Shown: positions 19,795 through 29,808 of the stretch, piece after piece
How positions within the stretch are numbered: the first letter of the stretch is position 1
Layout: each line of letters starts with the position of its first letter
From: Pseudorhodoferax sp. Leaf274
GTDB lineage: Bacteria > Pseudomonadota > Gammaproteobacteria > Burkholderiales > Burkholderiaceae_C
Length of the DNA: 64,000 bases
Direction: 5' to 3'
NCBI RefSeq assembly: GCF_001422445.1
Contig: NZ_LMNA01000009.1
Coordinates: forward strand, 62,001 to 126,000
Made by a program: the position numbers and the translations under genes
The notes under the pieces: model-generated
What the model was told of the DNA's origin: nothing
Database searches by the model: none
The model's input: the letters and a program-made list of their open reading frames with translations, nothing else

Positions 19795-20394
19795 ATGAGC
19801 TCAGATTCTGCGCCGATGAACCTCACGCATCATTTCCTGATTGCGATGCCGGGTTTGGAGGACGAAAACTTCGCGCGCAGTGTGGTCTATCTGTGCGAGC
19901 ACAGTGCCCGTGGCGCGCTGGGCCTGGTCATCAACAAGCCCAGCGACATCAACCTCAAGAACCTGTTCGACAAGGTCGACCTGCCGCTGCGGCGCGACGA
20001 CCTGTCCGACAGCCCCGTGTTCCAGGGCGGCCCGGTGCAGACCGAGCGTGGCTTCGTGCTGCACGAGGCCGTCATGGCGGCGCCGCCGCACGACAGCGAG
20101 AGCATCTACGCCTCGACCATGACCATCCCGGGCGGGCTGGAGATGACCACGTCCAAGGATGTGCTGGAAGCCCTGTCCACCGGCGCCGGCCCCAAGAAGG
20201 TGCTGGTTTCGCTGGGCTACTCGGCCTGGGGCGAGGGCCAGCTCGAATCCGAACTGGCCGAGAACAGCTGGCTGACCGTGGAAGCCGACGCGGCGGTGAT
20301 CTTCGACACGCCGATCGAGCAGCGCTACGACCGCGCCCTGCTGCTGCTGGGCCTGCAGTCGTGGATGCTGTCGCCGGATGCGGGGCACGCGTGA
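19795..20394 (+). CDS. YqgE/AlgH family protein (UPF0301)
   Basis: Conserved 199-residue protein of unknown biochemical role. Family signs are [14 protein letters not shown] near the N-terminus, [22 protein letters not shown] and [11 protein letters not shown] near residue 145. In most proteobacteria it sits just upstream of ruvX, as here (stop overlaps the next GTG), which links it to housekeeping transcription of ruvX and pyr genes. ATG 19795 could be replaced by ATG 19816 (M-N-L-T-H-H), the more conserved start. Confidence 0.9.
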   Translation: MSSDSAPMNLTHHFLIAMPGLEDENFARSVVYLCEHSARGALGLVINKPSDINLKNLFDKVDLPLRRDDLSDSPVFQGGPVQTERGFVLHEAVMAAPPHDSESIYASTMTIPGGLEMTTSKDVLEALSTGAGPKKVLVSLGYSAWGEGQLESELAENSWLTVEADAAVIFDTPIEQRYDRALLLLGLQSWMLSPDAGHA

Positions 20395-20810
20395 GCCCAT
20401 CCCAGGCCGCCGACGCCGTTCCCGCGCACTTCCAATCCTTTCTGGCCTTCGACTACGGCACCAAGCGCACCGGCGTGGCCGTGGGCAACCGCCTGACACG
20501 CACTGCCACGCCGCAGAGCACGATCCGCGCCGAGGGCGATGCCCGCTTCGCCCAGGTCGACGCCCGCGTGCGCGAATGGCAACCCGACGCGCTGGTTGTC
20601 GGCGTGCCCTTCCACCCCGACGGCGCCGCGCACGAGAACACCGCCCGCGCCCAGCGCTTCGCGCGCCAGCTGCGCGGGCGCTGCAAGCTGCCCGTCTACG
20701 AGGTGGACGAGCGCTACTCCACCACCGAGGCGCACAGCCTGGGCGCGCGCGACGCCGATGCGGCCGCCGCCTGCATCATCCTGGAACAGTTCCTGAGAAA
20801 CCTGCCATGA
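20391..20810 (+). CDS. ruvX: RuvX/YqgF, Holliday-junction-resolvase-like pre-16S rRNA nuclease
   Basis: RNase H-fold nuclease of 139 residues, implicated in 5' maturation of 16S rRNA and classed as a putative Holliday-junction resolvase. The first catalytic Asp is in [15 protein letters not shown]; then [15 protein letters not shown] with the second acidic residue, and [15 protein letters not shown]. The GTG at 20391 overlaps the yqgE stop as GTGA, which fixes the start despite a longer open frame. Seventeen residues precede the conserved core. Confidence 0.92.
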   Translation: MSPSQAADAVPAHFQSFLAFDYGTKRTGVAVGNRLTRTATPQSTIRAEGDARFAQVDARVREWQPDALVVGVPFHPDGAAHENTARAQRFARQLRGRCKLPVYEVDERYSTTEAHSLGARDADAAAACIILEQFLRNLP

Positions 20811-20894
20811 CACGACCCCCACGCTCATCGCTTCGCGTATCGCTGCCCCCCGAGGGGGCGCGTCAGTGCCTTCGGGCGGCCGGGCGCCACTGAC
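20811..20894 (+). repeat. Intercistronic GC-rich repeat, copy A (ruvX-pyrR)
   Basis: The gap contains CCCCCCGAGGGGG (a small hairpin) followed by TTCGGGCGGCCGGGCGCC. The order and bases match the plus-strand sequence at 55432-55504 and, more weakly, 58295-58367. Here the repeat runs in the direction of transcription and ends at the pyrR ATG; there is no good Shine-Dalgarno sequence. It fills the whole 84 bases between the genes. Confidence 0.6.
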
Positions 20895-21392
20895 ATGAGT
20901 ACCCTGACCCTCGACGCCGAGGCCCTGTACGCCGAGCTGCTGCGCGGCGTGCGGCCGCTGTGCACCCAAGGCACCCAGCTGGTGGGCATCGCCTCCGGCG
21001 GCGCCTGGCTGGCCGAACGCCTGCAGGCCGACCTGCAGCGCGCCGGCAAGCCCGGCGTGATCTCCTCGTCCATGCACCGCGACGACTACGGCCAGCGCGG
21101 CATGGTGGCCGGCGCCAGCGCCACGGCGCTGGCCTTCGACGTGACCGGCGCGCACATCGTGCTGCTGGACGACGTGCTCTACACCGGCCGCACCATCCGC
21201 GCCGCGCTCAACGAACTGTTCGACTACGGCCGCCCGGCCAGCGTGCGCCTGGCGGTGCTGGTGGACCGTGGCGCGCGCGAGCTGCCGGTCCAGGCCGACT
21301 TCGCCGCCGCGCGCGTGGCGCTGCCGGCCGGCCAGTCGCTGGCGCTGGCCCGCAGCGACGCCGGCGCCTTCAGCTTCGAAATCGAGGGGTGA
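20895..21392 (+). CDS. pyrR: PyrR bifunctional pyrimidine regulator/uracil phosphoribosyltransferase
   Basis: Type I phosphoribosyltransferase fold of 165 residues. The PRPP loop reads [16 protein letters not shown] near residue 95, and the substrate hood includes [18 protein letters not shown] in place of the usual uridine-contact segment fits the PyrR family. In Firmicutes PyrR attenuates pyr transcription by binding RNA; in proteobacteria with pyrR-pyrB-pyrC' it is the same operon head but its RNA-binding role is less certain. It lies two bases ahead of pyrB. Confidence 0.88.
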   Translation: MSTLTLDAEALYAELLRGVRPLCTQGTQLVGIASGGAWLAERLQADLQRAGKPGVISSSMHRDDYGQRGMVAGASATALAFDVTGAHIVLLDDVLYTGRTIRAALNELFDYGRPASVRLAVLVDRGARELPVQADFAAARVALPAGQSLALARSDAGAFSFEIEG

Positions 21393-21394
21393 GC

Positions 21395-22357
21395 ATGCTG
21401 GCCAGAGGCAACCCCCAACTCAACAAGCACGGCGAGCTGATCCACCTGCTCTCCATCGAAGGCCTGCCCAGGGACATCCTGACGCAGATCCTGGACACCG
21501 CCGCCAACTTCGTCAGCGTGGGCGACCGCGAGGTCAAGAAGGTGCCGCTCTTGCGCGGCAAGAGCGTGTTCAACCTGTTCTTCGAGAACAGCACGCGCAC
21601 GCGCACCACCTTCGAGATCGCGGCCACGCGGCTGTCGGCCGACGTGATCAACCTGGACATCGCGCGCTCCTCTGCCGCCAAGGGCGAGTCGCTGCTGGAC
21701 ACCATCGCCAACCTGTCGGCCATGGCGGCCGACCTGTTCGTGGTGCGGCACAGCGAATCGGGCGCGCCCTACCTGATCGCCCAGCATGTGGCGCCGCACG
21801 TGCATGTCATCAACGCCGGCGACGGCCGGCACGCGCACCCCACGCAGGGGCTGCTCGACATGTACACCATCCGCCACTACAAGAAGGACTTCAGCAACCT
21901 CACGGTGGCCATCGTCGGCGACGTGCTGCACTCGCGCGTGGCGCGCTCGGACATCCACGGTCTGACCACGCTGGGCTGCGCCGAGGTGCGCGTGGTCGGC
22001 CCCAAGACCCTGGTGCCCGGCGACATGGCGCAGATGGGCGTGCGCGTGTGCCACACGCTGGAAGAAGGCATCAAGGACTGCGACGTGGTCATCATGCTGC
22101 GGCTGCAGAACGAGCGCATGAGCGGCGCGCTGCTGCCTTCCAGCCAGGAGTACTTCAAGAGCTTCGGCCTCACGCCCGAGAAGCTGGCGCTGGCCAAGCC
22201 CGACGCCATCGTCATGCACCCAGGGCCGATCAACCGCGGTGTGGAGATCGACTCGGCCGTGGTCGACGGCAAGCAGGCCGTGATCCTTCCGCAGGTCACC
22301 TTCGGCATCGCCGTGCGCATGGCGGTGATGGGCATCGTCGCGGGCAACGAGGCATGA
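21395..22357 (+). CDS. pyrB: Aspartate carbamoyltransferase catalytic subunit
   Basis: Second step of de novo pyrimidine synthesis, joining carbamoyl phosphate to aspartate (320 residues). Carbamoyl-phosphate site [12 protein letters not shown] near residue 57, K-G-E-S-L-L-D-T (flexible 80s loop) and H-P-T-Q-G-L-L-D near residue 150 are intact, and [10 protein letters not shown] is present near the C-terminus. The N-terminal extension before the first helix is typical of class A ATCases that need a PyrC-like partner, which is the next gene and overlaps by four bases (ATGA). Confidence 0.96.
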   Translation: MLARGNPQLNKHGELIHLLSIEGLPRDILTQILDTAANFVSVGDREVKKVPLLRGKSVFNLFFENSTRTRTTFEIAATRLSADVINLDIARSSAAKGESLLDTIANLSAMAADLFVVRHSESGAPYLIAQHVAPHVHVINAGDGRHAHPTQGLLDMYTIRHYKKDFSNLTVAIVGDVLHSRVARSDIHGLTTLGCAEVRVVGPKTLVPGDMAQMGVRVCHTLEEGIKDCDVVIMLRLQNERMSGALLPSSQEYFKSFGLTPEKLALAKPDAIVMHPGPINRGVEIDSAVVDGKQAVILPQVTFGIAVRMAVMGIVAGNEA

Positions 22358-23655
22358 GCATGAAGACGCTGATCCAAAACGGCCGCGTGATCGACCCGGC
22401 CTCGGGCCGCGACACCACGGCCGACATCGCCATCGCCTCGGGCCGCATCGTGTCCATCGGCCAGGTCTCGGCCGAATTCAAGCCCAACCGCACCATCGAC
22501 GCCAGCGGCCTGGTGGTCATGCCCGGCCTGGTGGACCTGTCGATGCGCCTGCGCGAGCCCGGCCACGAGCACGAAGGCATGCTGGAGAGCGAGATGGCCG
22601 CGGCCGTCGCCGGCGGCGTGACCAGCCTGGTCTGCCCGCCCGACACCGACCCCGTGCTGGACGAGCCCGGCCTCGTGGAGATGCTCAAGTTCCGCGCCGA
22701 GAAGCTGCACCAGGCCCGCGTGTTCCCGCAAGGCGCGCTCACGCGCAACCTGGCCGGCGAGGTGCTGACCGAGATGGTCGAGCTGACCGAGGCTGGCTGC
22801 ATCGGCTTCGGCCAGGCCGAGGTGCCGCTGGCCAACACCCAGGTGCTGCAGCGCGCGCTGCAGTACGCGGCCACCTTCGGCTTCACCGTGTTCCTGCGCC
22901 CGCAGGACCGCGACCTTGGCAAGGGCGTGGCCGCCAGCGGCCCGCTGGCCACGCGGATGGGCCTGTCGGGCGTGCCCGTGATCGCCGAGACCATCGCGCT
23001 GCTGACGATCTTCGAACTCATGAAGGTGACCGGCGCGCGCGTGCACCTGTCGCGCATCTCCAGCGCGGCCGGTGTCGAACTCGTGCGCCAGGCGCGCGGC
23101 GCGGGCCTGGCCGTCAGCTGCGACGTGAGCATCAACTCGCTGCACCTGACCGACCAGGACATCGGCTACTTCGACAGCCGCGCCCGCGTGAGCCCGCCGC
23201 TGCGCCAGCAGCGCGACCGCGATGCGCTGCGCGCCGCGCTGGCCGACGGCGTGGTGCAGGCGCTGGTGTCCGACCACACCCCGGTCGATGCCGACGCCAA
23301 GACCCTGCCCTTCGCCGAGGCCGAGCCTGGCGCCACGGGCGTCGAGCTGCTGCTGAGCCTGGCCCTGAAGTGGGCCGACGAGCAGGGCGTGCCGCTGCCG
23401 CAAGCCCTGGCCACGGTGACGAGCCAGCCGGCCGCGCTGCTGGGCAGTGCGCTGGGCACGCTGCAGGCCAGCCTGGGCCAGCTGGTCGAGGGCGGCGTCG
23501 CCGACGTCTGCGTGTTCGACCCCGCCGCGCGCTGGACCGTGACCGACGCCGCGCTCAAGAGCCAGGGCAAGCACACGGCCTTCACGGGCTACGAACTGCC
23601 GGGCCGCGTGCGCTGGACGCTGGTCGGCGGCCACCTCGCCTACGACGCAAGCTGA
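22354..23655 (+). CDS. PyrC', non-catalytic dihydroorotase-like partner of PyrB
   Basis: Amidohydrolase-fold protein of 433 residues that resembles dihydroorotase, but the zinc-binding H-x-H is lost: where active enzymes have D-x-H-x-H-L-R-E-P-G this one has D61-L-S63-M-R65-L-R-E-P-G. Other ligand positions are also altered ([10 protein letters not shown]). By analogy with Pseudomonas pyrBC', it probably has a structural role, holding the PyrB dodecamer, and a true PyrC should lie elsewhere. The ATG at 22354 overlaps the pyrB stop; ATG 22360 is an alternative two codons on. Confidence 0.85.
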   Translation: MSMKTLIQNGRVIDPASGRDTTADIAIASGRIVSIGQVSAEFKPNRTIDASGLVVMPGLVDLSMRLREPGHEHEGMLESEMAAAVAGGVTSLVCPPDTDPVLDEPGLVEMLKFRAEKLHQARVFPQGALTRNLAGEVLTEMVELTEAGCIGFGQAEVPLANTQVLQRALQYAATFGFTVFLRPQDRDLGKGVAASGPLATRMGLSGVPVIAETIALLTIFELMKVTGARVHLSRISSAAGVELVRQARGAGLAVSCDVSINSLHLTDQDIGYFDSRARVSPPLRQQRDRDALRAALADGVVQALVSDHTPVDADAKTLPFAEAEPGATGVELLLSLALKWADEQGVPLPQALATVTSQPAALLGSALGTLQASLGQLVEGGVADVCVFDPAARWTVTDAALKSQGKHTAFTGYELPGRVRWTLVGGHLAYDAS

Positions 23656-23659
23656 AGCC

Positions 23660-24406
23660 ATGCGCCACGCGCGTGCGCTGTGGCGCCTGCTGCGCCTGAT
23701 CGGCCATGGCACGGCGGGCCTGTGGACCATCCGCACCCGCTTCGCCGGCTGGGAGCCGCGCCAGCGCGAACAGGCCGTGCAGGCCTGGGCCGCGCGCGTG
23801 CTGGCGCTGTCCGGCATCCGGCTGGACGTCGGCGGCCAGGCCATGGCCGCGGGGCCGGTGCTGCTCGTGGCCAACCACATCTCCTGGCTGGACATCGTGG
23901 TCATGCACGCGGCCGGCTACTGCCGCTTCGTCTCCAAGGCCGACGTGGCGCACTGGCCGCTGATCGGCAGCCTGGCCACGGGCGCGGGCACGCTCTACAT
24001 CGAGCGCGCCTCTCGCCGCGACGCCATGCGCGTGGTGCACCACATGCGCGACCGGCTCGTCGCCGGCGACGTGGTGGCGATCTTTCCCGAAGGCACGACC
24101 GGCGACGGCCGCACGCTGCTGCCCTTCCATGCCAACCTGGTGCAGGCCGCGATCAGCGCCGACGTGCCGATCCAGCCGCTGGCGCTGCGCTTTGCGGACA
24201 GCGACGGCGCGACCAGCTTCGCGCCCAGCTTCGTCGGCGACGAGACGCTGGTCGGCTCGGTCTGGCGCACGCTGGCGGCAGATGGCCTGGTGGCCCAGGT
24301 GCGCTATGGCGCGCCGCAGGAGCACGGTGGGCGCGACCGGCGCGCCTGGGCACAAGCGCTGCACGACAGTGTGGCCCGCCTGCGCCAGGAACTCGGCCAC
24401 CGCTGA
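23660..24406 (+). CDS. plsC: 1-acyl-sn-glycerol-3-phosphate acyltransferase
   Basis: Inner-membrane acyltransferase of 248 residues that makes phosphatidic acid from lysophosphatidic acid. The catalytic N-H-x4-D box is N-H-I-S-W-L-D near residue 72. Further motifs are F-V-S-K-A-D-V, Y-I-E-R-A-S-R-R-D and F-P-E-G-T-T-G-D-G near residue 140. A hydrophobic N-terminus could anchor it to the membrane. ATG 23660 lies five bases after the pyrC' stop, so it probably shares the pyr transcript; the same order is common in Burkholderiales. Confidence 0.9.
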   Translation: MRHARALWRLLRLIGHGTAGLWTIRTRFAGWEPRQREQAVQAWAARVLALSGIRLDVGGQAMAAGPVLLVANHISWLDIVVMHAAGYCRFVSKADVAHWPLIGSLATGAGTLYIERASRRDAMRVVHHMRDRLVAGDVVAIFPEGTTGDGRTLLPFHANLVQAAISADVPIQPLALRFADSDGATSFAPSFVGDETLVGSVWRTLAADGLVAQVRYGAPQEHGGRDRRAWAQALHDSVARLRQELGHR

Positions 24407-24420
24407 CACCAAGGAATGCC

Positions 24421-25067
24421 ATGCCGCGCATCGCGCTGATCCACGCCCTCGCCCACTCGGTCGCCCCCATCAACCACGCCTTCGAGCGCGATTGGCCGCA
24501 GGCCAGCGGCATGAACCTGCTGGACGACAGCCTGTCGGCCGACCTGGCCATGAACGGCCGGGGGCTGGATGCGGCCATGCATGCGCGCTTCCAGGCGCTC
24601 GCACAGTACGCGGTGGACACCGGCGCGCAAGGCATCCTGTTCACCTGCTCGGCCTTCGGCCCCTGCATCGAGGCCGTGGCGCGGCGCCATGCCGCCATCC
24701 CGGTGCTCAAGCCCAACGAGGCCATGGTCGAGGAGGCGCGCAAGGCCGGGGCACGCTCGGCCTGATCGCCAGCTTCGCCGGCACGCTGCAATCCATGCCG
24801 CCCGAATTCCCGGACGCGGTGCCGCTCGAACTGGCGCTGGCCGACGGTGCGCTGGATGCGCTGAACGCCGGCGACACGGCCCGCCACGACGCGCTGGTGG
24901 CCGAACAGGCCCGCGCGCTGGCCGCGCGTGGCTGCACACGCATTGCGCTGGCGCAGTTCAGCATGGCGCGGGCGCGGGCGGCCTGCGCGCAGGCGACCGG
25001 CCTGCCCGTGTTGACGACGGTGGACAGCGCCGTGCGCGCGCTGCGGGCGCGGCTGCCGGCCGGGTGA
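24421..25067 (+). pseudogene. Asp/Glu racemase-family gene broken by a frameshift
   Basis: From ATG 24421 the frame gives M-P-R-I-A-L-I-H-A-L and F-T-C-S-A-F-G-P-C-I-E-A-V, with the catalytic-type Cys of the Asp/Glu/hydantoin racemase superfamily, then stops at 24763-24765. The remaining half, starting G-T-L-G-L-I-A-S-F-A-G-T-L and running to 25067, is in the next frame. The join is at the G-run 24748-24751: one extra G would restore a single ORF of about 215 residues. So this is either a real one-base deletion or a sequencing error in the homopolymer. Intact, it would be an amino-acid racemase or related enzyme. Confidence 0.75.
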
Positions 25068-25140
25068 CGCCGCGGCCTGCGGCACCGGCAGGCCGCCGGA
25101 TGTGCACGACGGGAACGGCCCGCCATCGCGGGCCGCGCGT

Positions 25141-26211
<1,071 letters not shown>

Positions 26212-26232
26212 GGCAAGGATTGTAGGCAGCGC

Positions 26233-26251
26233 GATGCGTACAATTCTCATC
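26233..26251. promoter_or_regulatory. Candidate Fur box between divergent iron-transport genes
   Basis: GATGCGTACAATTCTCATC matches 11 of 19 positions of the consensus GATAATGATAATCATTATC, and its right half (ATTCTCAT) is a strong half-site. It overlaps a -10-like TACAAT (26239-26244) in the 91-base divergent gap. A score of 11/19 is marginal on its own; the location is the main support. Confidence 0.4.
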
Positions 26252-26302
26252 TCCCCAGGGCGCCTGCCGCCCGTCCCACTTCCCCCTCCGTCCTGCACCC
26301 TC

Positions 26303-27916
26303 ATGCCCCGCCGCTGGCTGTCCCTGCCCTGCATGCTGCTGGTCGCGGCACTGCTCACGCTGCCGGTGCTGTCGGTGCTGGCGTCCTGGGCGCAGTGGAG
26401 CACCGAGACCGGCCAGATCCTGCGCGAGTTGCGCCAGACAGTGCTGCCCGGCTACATCGCCACCACGCTGGGCCTGGCGGCCATGGTCGGGGCCGGCGTG
26501 GTGCTGGTGGGCACGGGCGCCGCGGCCTGCGTGACGCTGTTCGACTTCCGCGGCCGGCGCACGCTGGAATGGGCGCTGCTGCTGCCGCTGGCCATGCCGG
26601 CCTATGTGGTGGCCTACGCCTACACCGACTTCCTGCAGTTCAGCGGTCCGGCCCAGACCTGGCTGCGCGAGAGCTTCGGGCTGCGCGGGCGCGTGCTGCC
26701 CGAGGTGCGCAGCCTGGGCGGCGCGGCCGTCGTGTTCACCTTCTCGCTGTACCCCTACGTCTACCTGCTGGCCCGCACCGCGCTGGCCGAGCGCGCCGCG
26801 CACCTCATGGAGGCCGCGCGGCTGCTCGGCGCGCCGCTGGCCCGGCGCATCCGCCAGGTCGCGCTGCCGATGGCGCGGCCGGCCATCGCGGCCGGCACGG
26901 CGCTGGCGCTCATGGAGACGCTGGCCGACTTCGGCGTGTCCAGCTACTTCGGCATCCAGACCTTCACGGCCGGCATCTACAAGGCCTGGCTGGCGATGGA
27001 CAACCGCATCGCCGCGGCCCAGCTGGCCACCATGCTGCTGGTCTTCGTGGTGCTGCTGCTGGGCCTGGAGCAGCGTGCCCAGGCGCGCATGCGCTTTGCC
27101 AGCACACGCGGGCGCGCTGGCAGCCACGACGGCCGGCCCCAGGTGCTGACCGGTGGGCGCCAGCTGCTGGCGCAGGCGCTGTGCGTGTTCCCGGTGCTGA
27201 TGGGTTTCGTGCTGCCCGTGGCCTTCATGCTGCGGCCCCTGGCGGCCGACTGGTCGGTGCTGCCCTGGGACCGCTTCGTGCAATGGGCAGGCAACAGCAT
27301 CTGGCTGGGCGCGCTGACCTCGGCGATCGCCGTGGCGCTGGCGCTGTTCCTGGCGTTCTGCGTGCGCCGCACGCCGCAGCGGCTGCAGCGCGCCACCGTG
27401 CAACTCGTGGGGCTGGGCTATGCCGTGCCGGGTGCGGTCATCGTGGTCGGGCTGCTGCTGCCGGTGGGCTGGCTGCAGCAGGCGATGCCGCAGCTGGGCG
27501 CTGCCTACTGGGTCACGGCCACGGCGCTGGGCATCGTCTGGGCCTACCTGGTGCGCTTCTGCGCGGTGGCGCTGCAGTCCATGCAGAGCGGCTACGCGCG
27601 CATTCCGCAGAGCTTCGACGATTCGGCGCGCATGCTGGGCACCGGCGGCTTCGGGCTCATGGCGCGCGTGCACTGGCCGCTGCTGCACCGCTCGGCCGCC
27701 GCCGCCGGACTGCTGGTGTTCGTGGACGTGATGAAGGAGCTGCCCGCCACCATGGTGCTGCGGCCCTTCAACACCGACACGCTGGCCGTGGTGGCCTACC
27801 AGTTGGCCCGCGACGAGCGGCTGGGCGAAGCCGCCCTGCCCTCGCTGGCGCTGGTGCTGGTGGGCCTGCTGCCGGTGGTGCTGCTGAGCCGCACCCTGCG
27901 CAGCAAACCCGCCTGA
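26303..27916 (+). CDS. Fused two-domain ABC permease, ferric-iron type (FbpB-like)
   Basis: Inner-membrane protein of 537 residues made of two permease domains in tandem, about 12 membrane helices. Each has an EAA-like loop: E-A-A-R-L-L-G-A-P-L-A-R-R-I near residue 175 and D-D-S-A-R-M-L-G-T-G-G-F near residue 440. A-D-F-G-V-S-S-Y-F-G-I-Q-T-F-T is a hallmark of FbpB/SfuB. It is divergent from the ATPase and the two are expected to form one importer. The frame is open far upstream, but ATG 26303 directly precedes the first hydrophobic segment. Confidence 0.88.
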   Translation: MPRRWLSLPCMLLVAALLTLPVLSVLASWAQWSTETGQILRELRQTVLPGYIATTLGLAAMVGAGVVLVGTGAAACVTLFDFRGRRTLEWALLLPLAMPAYVVAYAYTDFLQFSGPAQTWLRESFGLRGRVLPEVRSLGGAAVVFTFSLYPYVYLLARTALAERAAHLMEAARLLGAPLARRIRQVALPMARPAIAAGTALALMETLADFGVSSYFGIQTFTAGIYKAWLAMDNRIAAAQLATMLLVFVVLLLGLEQRAQARMRFASTRGRAGSHDGRPQVLTGGRQLLAQALCVFPVLMGFVLPVAFMLRPLAADWSVLPWDRFVQWAGNSIWLGALTSAIAVALALFLAFCVRRTPQRLQRATVQLVGLGYAVPGAVIVVGLLLPVGWLQQAMPQLGAAYWVTATALGIVWAYLVRFCAVALQSMQSGYARIPQSFDDSARMLGTGGFGLMARVHWPLLHRSAAAAGLLVFVDVMKELPATMVLRPFNTDTLAVVAYQLARDERLGEAALPSLALVLVGLLPVVLLSRTLRSKPA

Positions 27917-27919
27917 GAC

Positions 27920-28162
27920 TCAGCGCGGGCCGGGCCCGCGCGAATCGAGGTGGCGGAACTTGATGCGGCCCTTGGTCAGGTCGTAGGGCGAGAGTTCCAG
28001 CGTCACGCGGTCGCCCGCGAGGATGCGGATGTGGTGCTTGCGCATCTTGCCGGCGCTGTAGGCCACGAGGCTGTGGCCGTTCTCCAGCGTCACGCGGTAC
28101 CGCGAGTCGGGCAGCACTTCCTCGACCATGCCGGTCATTTCGATGAGGTCTTCCTTGGCCAT
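27920..28162 (-). CDS. infA: Translation initiation factor IF-1
   Basis: OB-fold factor of 80 residues that binds the ribosomal A site during initiation. [11 protein letters not shown] opens the protein, and [20 protein letters not shown] and [11 protein letters not shown] are the S1-like core. It is about eight residues longer than Escherichia coli IF-1, ending [10 protein letters not shown]. It is a single gene here, away from the ribosomal-protein cluster; Burkholderiales often have a second infA copy, and this may be that one. The open frame upstream of ATG 28162 has no similarity. Confidence 0.92.
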   Translation of the reverse strand: MAKEDLIEMTGMVEEVLPDSRYRVTLENGHSLVAYSAGKMRKHHIRILAGDRVTLELSPYDLTKGRIKFRHLDSRGPGPR

Positions 28163-28369
28163 CGTCAGCTTTCGGTCTGTTTTGCCTTCCAGCCCGCCGC
28201 GCCAAGCCCGGCAGAGCCATCCATCGGTTGAATATCTTGTTGCCCGCTGCACACCGCACCGGCGGCGAGGCCGCCTTGTGCAGGCCACAGCGTACAAATG
28301 CGGGCGAAAGTTTAAACAGATGGCCGGCGGAAAACGTTGCGGGGCCGACACAGCCGTCCTTCAAGTTGC

Positions 28370-28816
28370 TCAGGCGGGTTGCAATGCAGCGCGCAGCCGT
28401 GCCGCGTAGTCCTGCAAGACGGCGCCGCCCGGCTCCTTGCGCGGCCAGGCCAGCGCCATGCCATCGTCTTCGTGGCGTGGCAGCACGTGCAGATGGAAAT
28501 GGAACACCGTCTGCCCGCCGACCGGGCCGTTGGCCTGGAACAGCGTCATGCCGGGCGGGGCGAACACCGCCTGCGCGGCGTGGGCCACGCGCTGCGCGGC
28601 CTGCATCACGGCGGCAGCTTCCTCGGGCGTGATGTCCAGCAGCGTCACGGCGTGGCGCTTGGTCGCCACCAGCACATGGCCCGGGTTGACCTGGCCGATA
28701 TCCATGAAGGCGACGGTCAGCTCGTCCTCGCAGACCTTGGCGGACGGGATCTCGCCCGCCACCAGGCGGCAGAACAGGCATTGGCCGGGCGGCGAGTGGT
28801 CGACGAACATGGGCAT
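28370..28816 (-). CDS. HIT-family nucleotide hydrolase
   Basis: Histidine-triad protein of 148 residues. The triad is H106-F-H108-L-H110-V-L, followed by P-R-H. The N-terminal C-L-F-C (13-16) with later histidines probably binds zinc, as in HinT-like proteins. Such enzymes hydrolyse AMP-linked substrates, for example adenosine phosphoramidates or dinucleoside polyphosphates; the true substrate is unknown. ATG 28816 lies behind AAGGAGACCACC. It may be co-transcribed with the minus-strand hydrolase gene upstream (start 29708), 49 bases away. Confidence 0.9.
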   Translation of the reverse strand: MPMFVDHSPPGQCLFCRLVAGEIPSAKVCEDELTVAFMDIGQVNPGHVLVATKRHAVTLLDITPEEAAAVMQAAQRVAHAAQAVFAPPGMTLFQANGPVGGQTVFHFHLHVLPRHEDDGMALAWPRKEPGGAVLQDYAARLRAALQPA

Positions 28817-28865
28817 GCGGGTGGTCTCCTTCGCGGCGCATGGTAGCGGCGCCCGCAGCCCAGGC

Positions 28866-29708
28866 TCAGACCAGCGCCTTGCTCAACGTCGCCAGCAGGC
28901 GCGTCCAGGCACGCTCGGACTGGGCGGCGTCGTAGACCCGCGTGTCGGGCGGGCACCAGCCATGGGCCGCGGGGTACACCTCCACCTCGGCCGGCAGCTT
29001 CGCGCTCTCCAGCGCCGCGCGCAGGGTGGCCTTGGCTTCTGGGTCCTTGGTGTCGTCGTTCTCGGCCACCGCGATCAGGTAGTGCGCCTGCGTCTGGCCC
29101 ACCAGGCGGTGCGGGCTGTCGGGCGCGGGCGTCACCATGGCGGCGCCATGGAAGCTGCCCACCGCGCCGACGCGGCCCGGCGCCACGGTGGCCGTGCGCA
29201 CCGCGATCGGCCCGCCCATGCAATAGCCGGTGGTGCCCATCTTGCGCGTCTTGTCCACCTCGGCCTGGGCGTCGAGCCAGGCCACGAAGGTTTTGCCGTC
29301 GGACAGGTGCATGGCCGGCGTCAGGGCCTGCATGAGCGGCATCACCTCGGCGATCGGCGTCTGGCCGCCCTGCGCCGCGGTGGGCGCCTTCTTCTGGCGG
29401 TAGAAGGGGTTGACCACCAGCACGCTGTAGCCCGACTCCGCCAGGCGCCGCCCCATCTGCCGGAAGGCGGGGCGCAGGCCGAACACGTCGGGCCACACCA
29501 GCACGGCGGGCGCAGCGCCCGAGGTGGGGGCGACGAAGTAGGCGTCGCAGCTGCCGTCCGGCGTGGTGATGACCACGTCGCGTTCGGCCACGGCCACGGC
29601 GTTGGCCACGCCGGGCAGCACGGCCAGCAGGCCGGCGGACGCGGCCCACGCACCGAAGTCGCGGCGGGTGTACTTGTTGAGCTCTTCCTGGTCGTTCAGA
29701 TCGCACAT
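28866..29708 (-). CDS. Dienelactone-hydrolase-family protein with Tat-type signal
   Basis: Alpha/beta-hydrolase of 280 residues. The nucleophile is Cys in T-G-Y-C-M-G-G, the acid is probably in A-V-A-E-N-D-D, and the His in A-A-H-G-W: the Cys-Asp-His triad of dienelactone hydrolases. The N-terminus has Y-T-R-R-D-F-G-A-W-A-A-S-A-G-L-L, a twin-arginine signal followed by a hydrophobic stretch ending A-N-A-V-A, so the enzyme is probably exported folded to the periplasm. Canonical DLH enzymes are cytoplasmic; exported forms form a separate group of unknown substrate. Confidence 0.85.
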   Translation of the reverse strand: MCDLNDQEELNKYTRRDFGAWAASAGLLAVLPGVANAVAVAERDVVITTPDGSCDAYFVAPTSGAAPAVLVWPDVFGLRPAFRQMGRRLAESGYSVLVVNPFYRQKKAPTAAQGGQTPIAEVMPLMQALTPAMHLSDGKTFVAWLDAQAEVDKTRKMGTTGYCMGGPIAVRTATVAPGRVGAVGSFHGAAMVTPAPDSPHRLVGQTQAHYLIAVAENDDTKDPEAKATLRAALESAKLPAEVEVYPAAHGWCPPDTRVYDAAQSERAWTRLLATLSKALV

Positions 29709-29808
29709 GCCTGGCTACCTCCATTGAAGAAAAAGGCACGGCAGCTTATGCGATGCAGCCGGCCAGCGCACACCACGGGGCTGTTTCTGCGGCCCACCAT
29801 CGAGCCGG

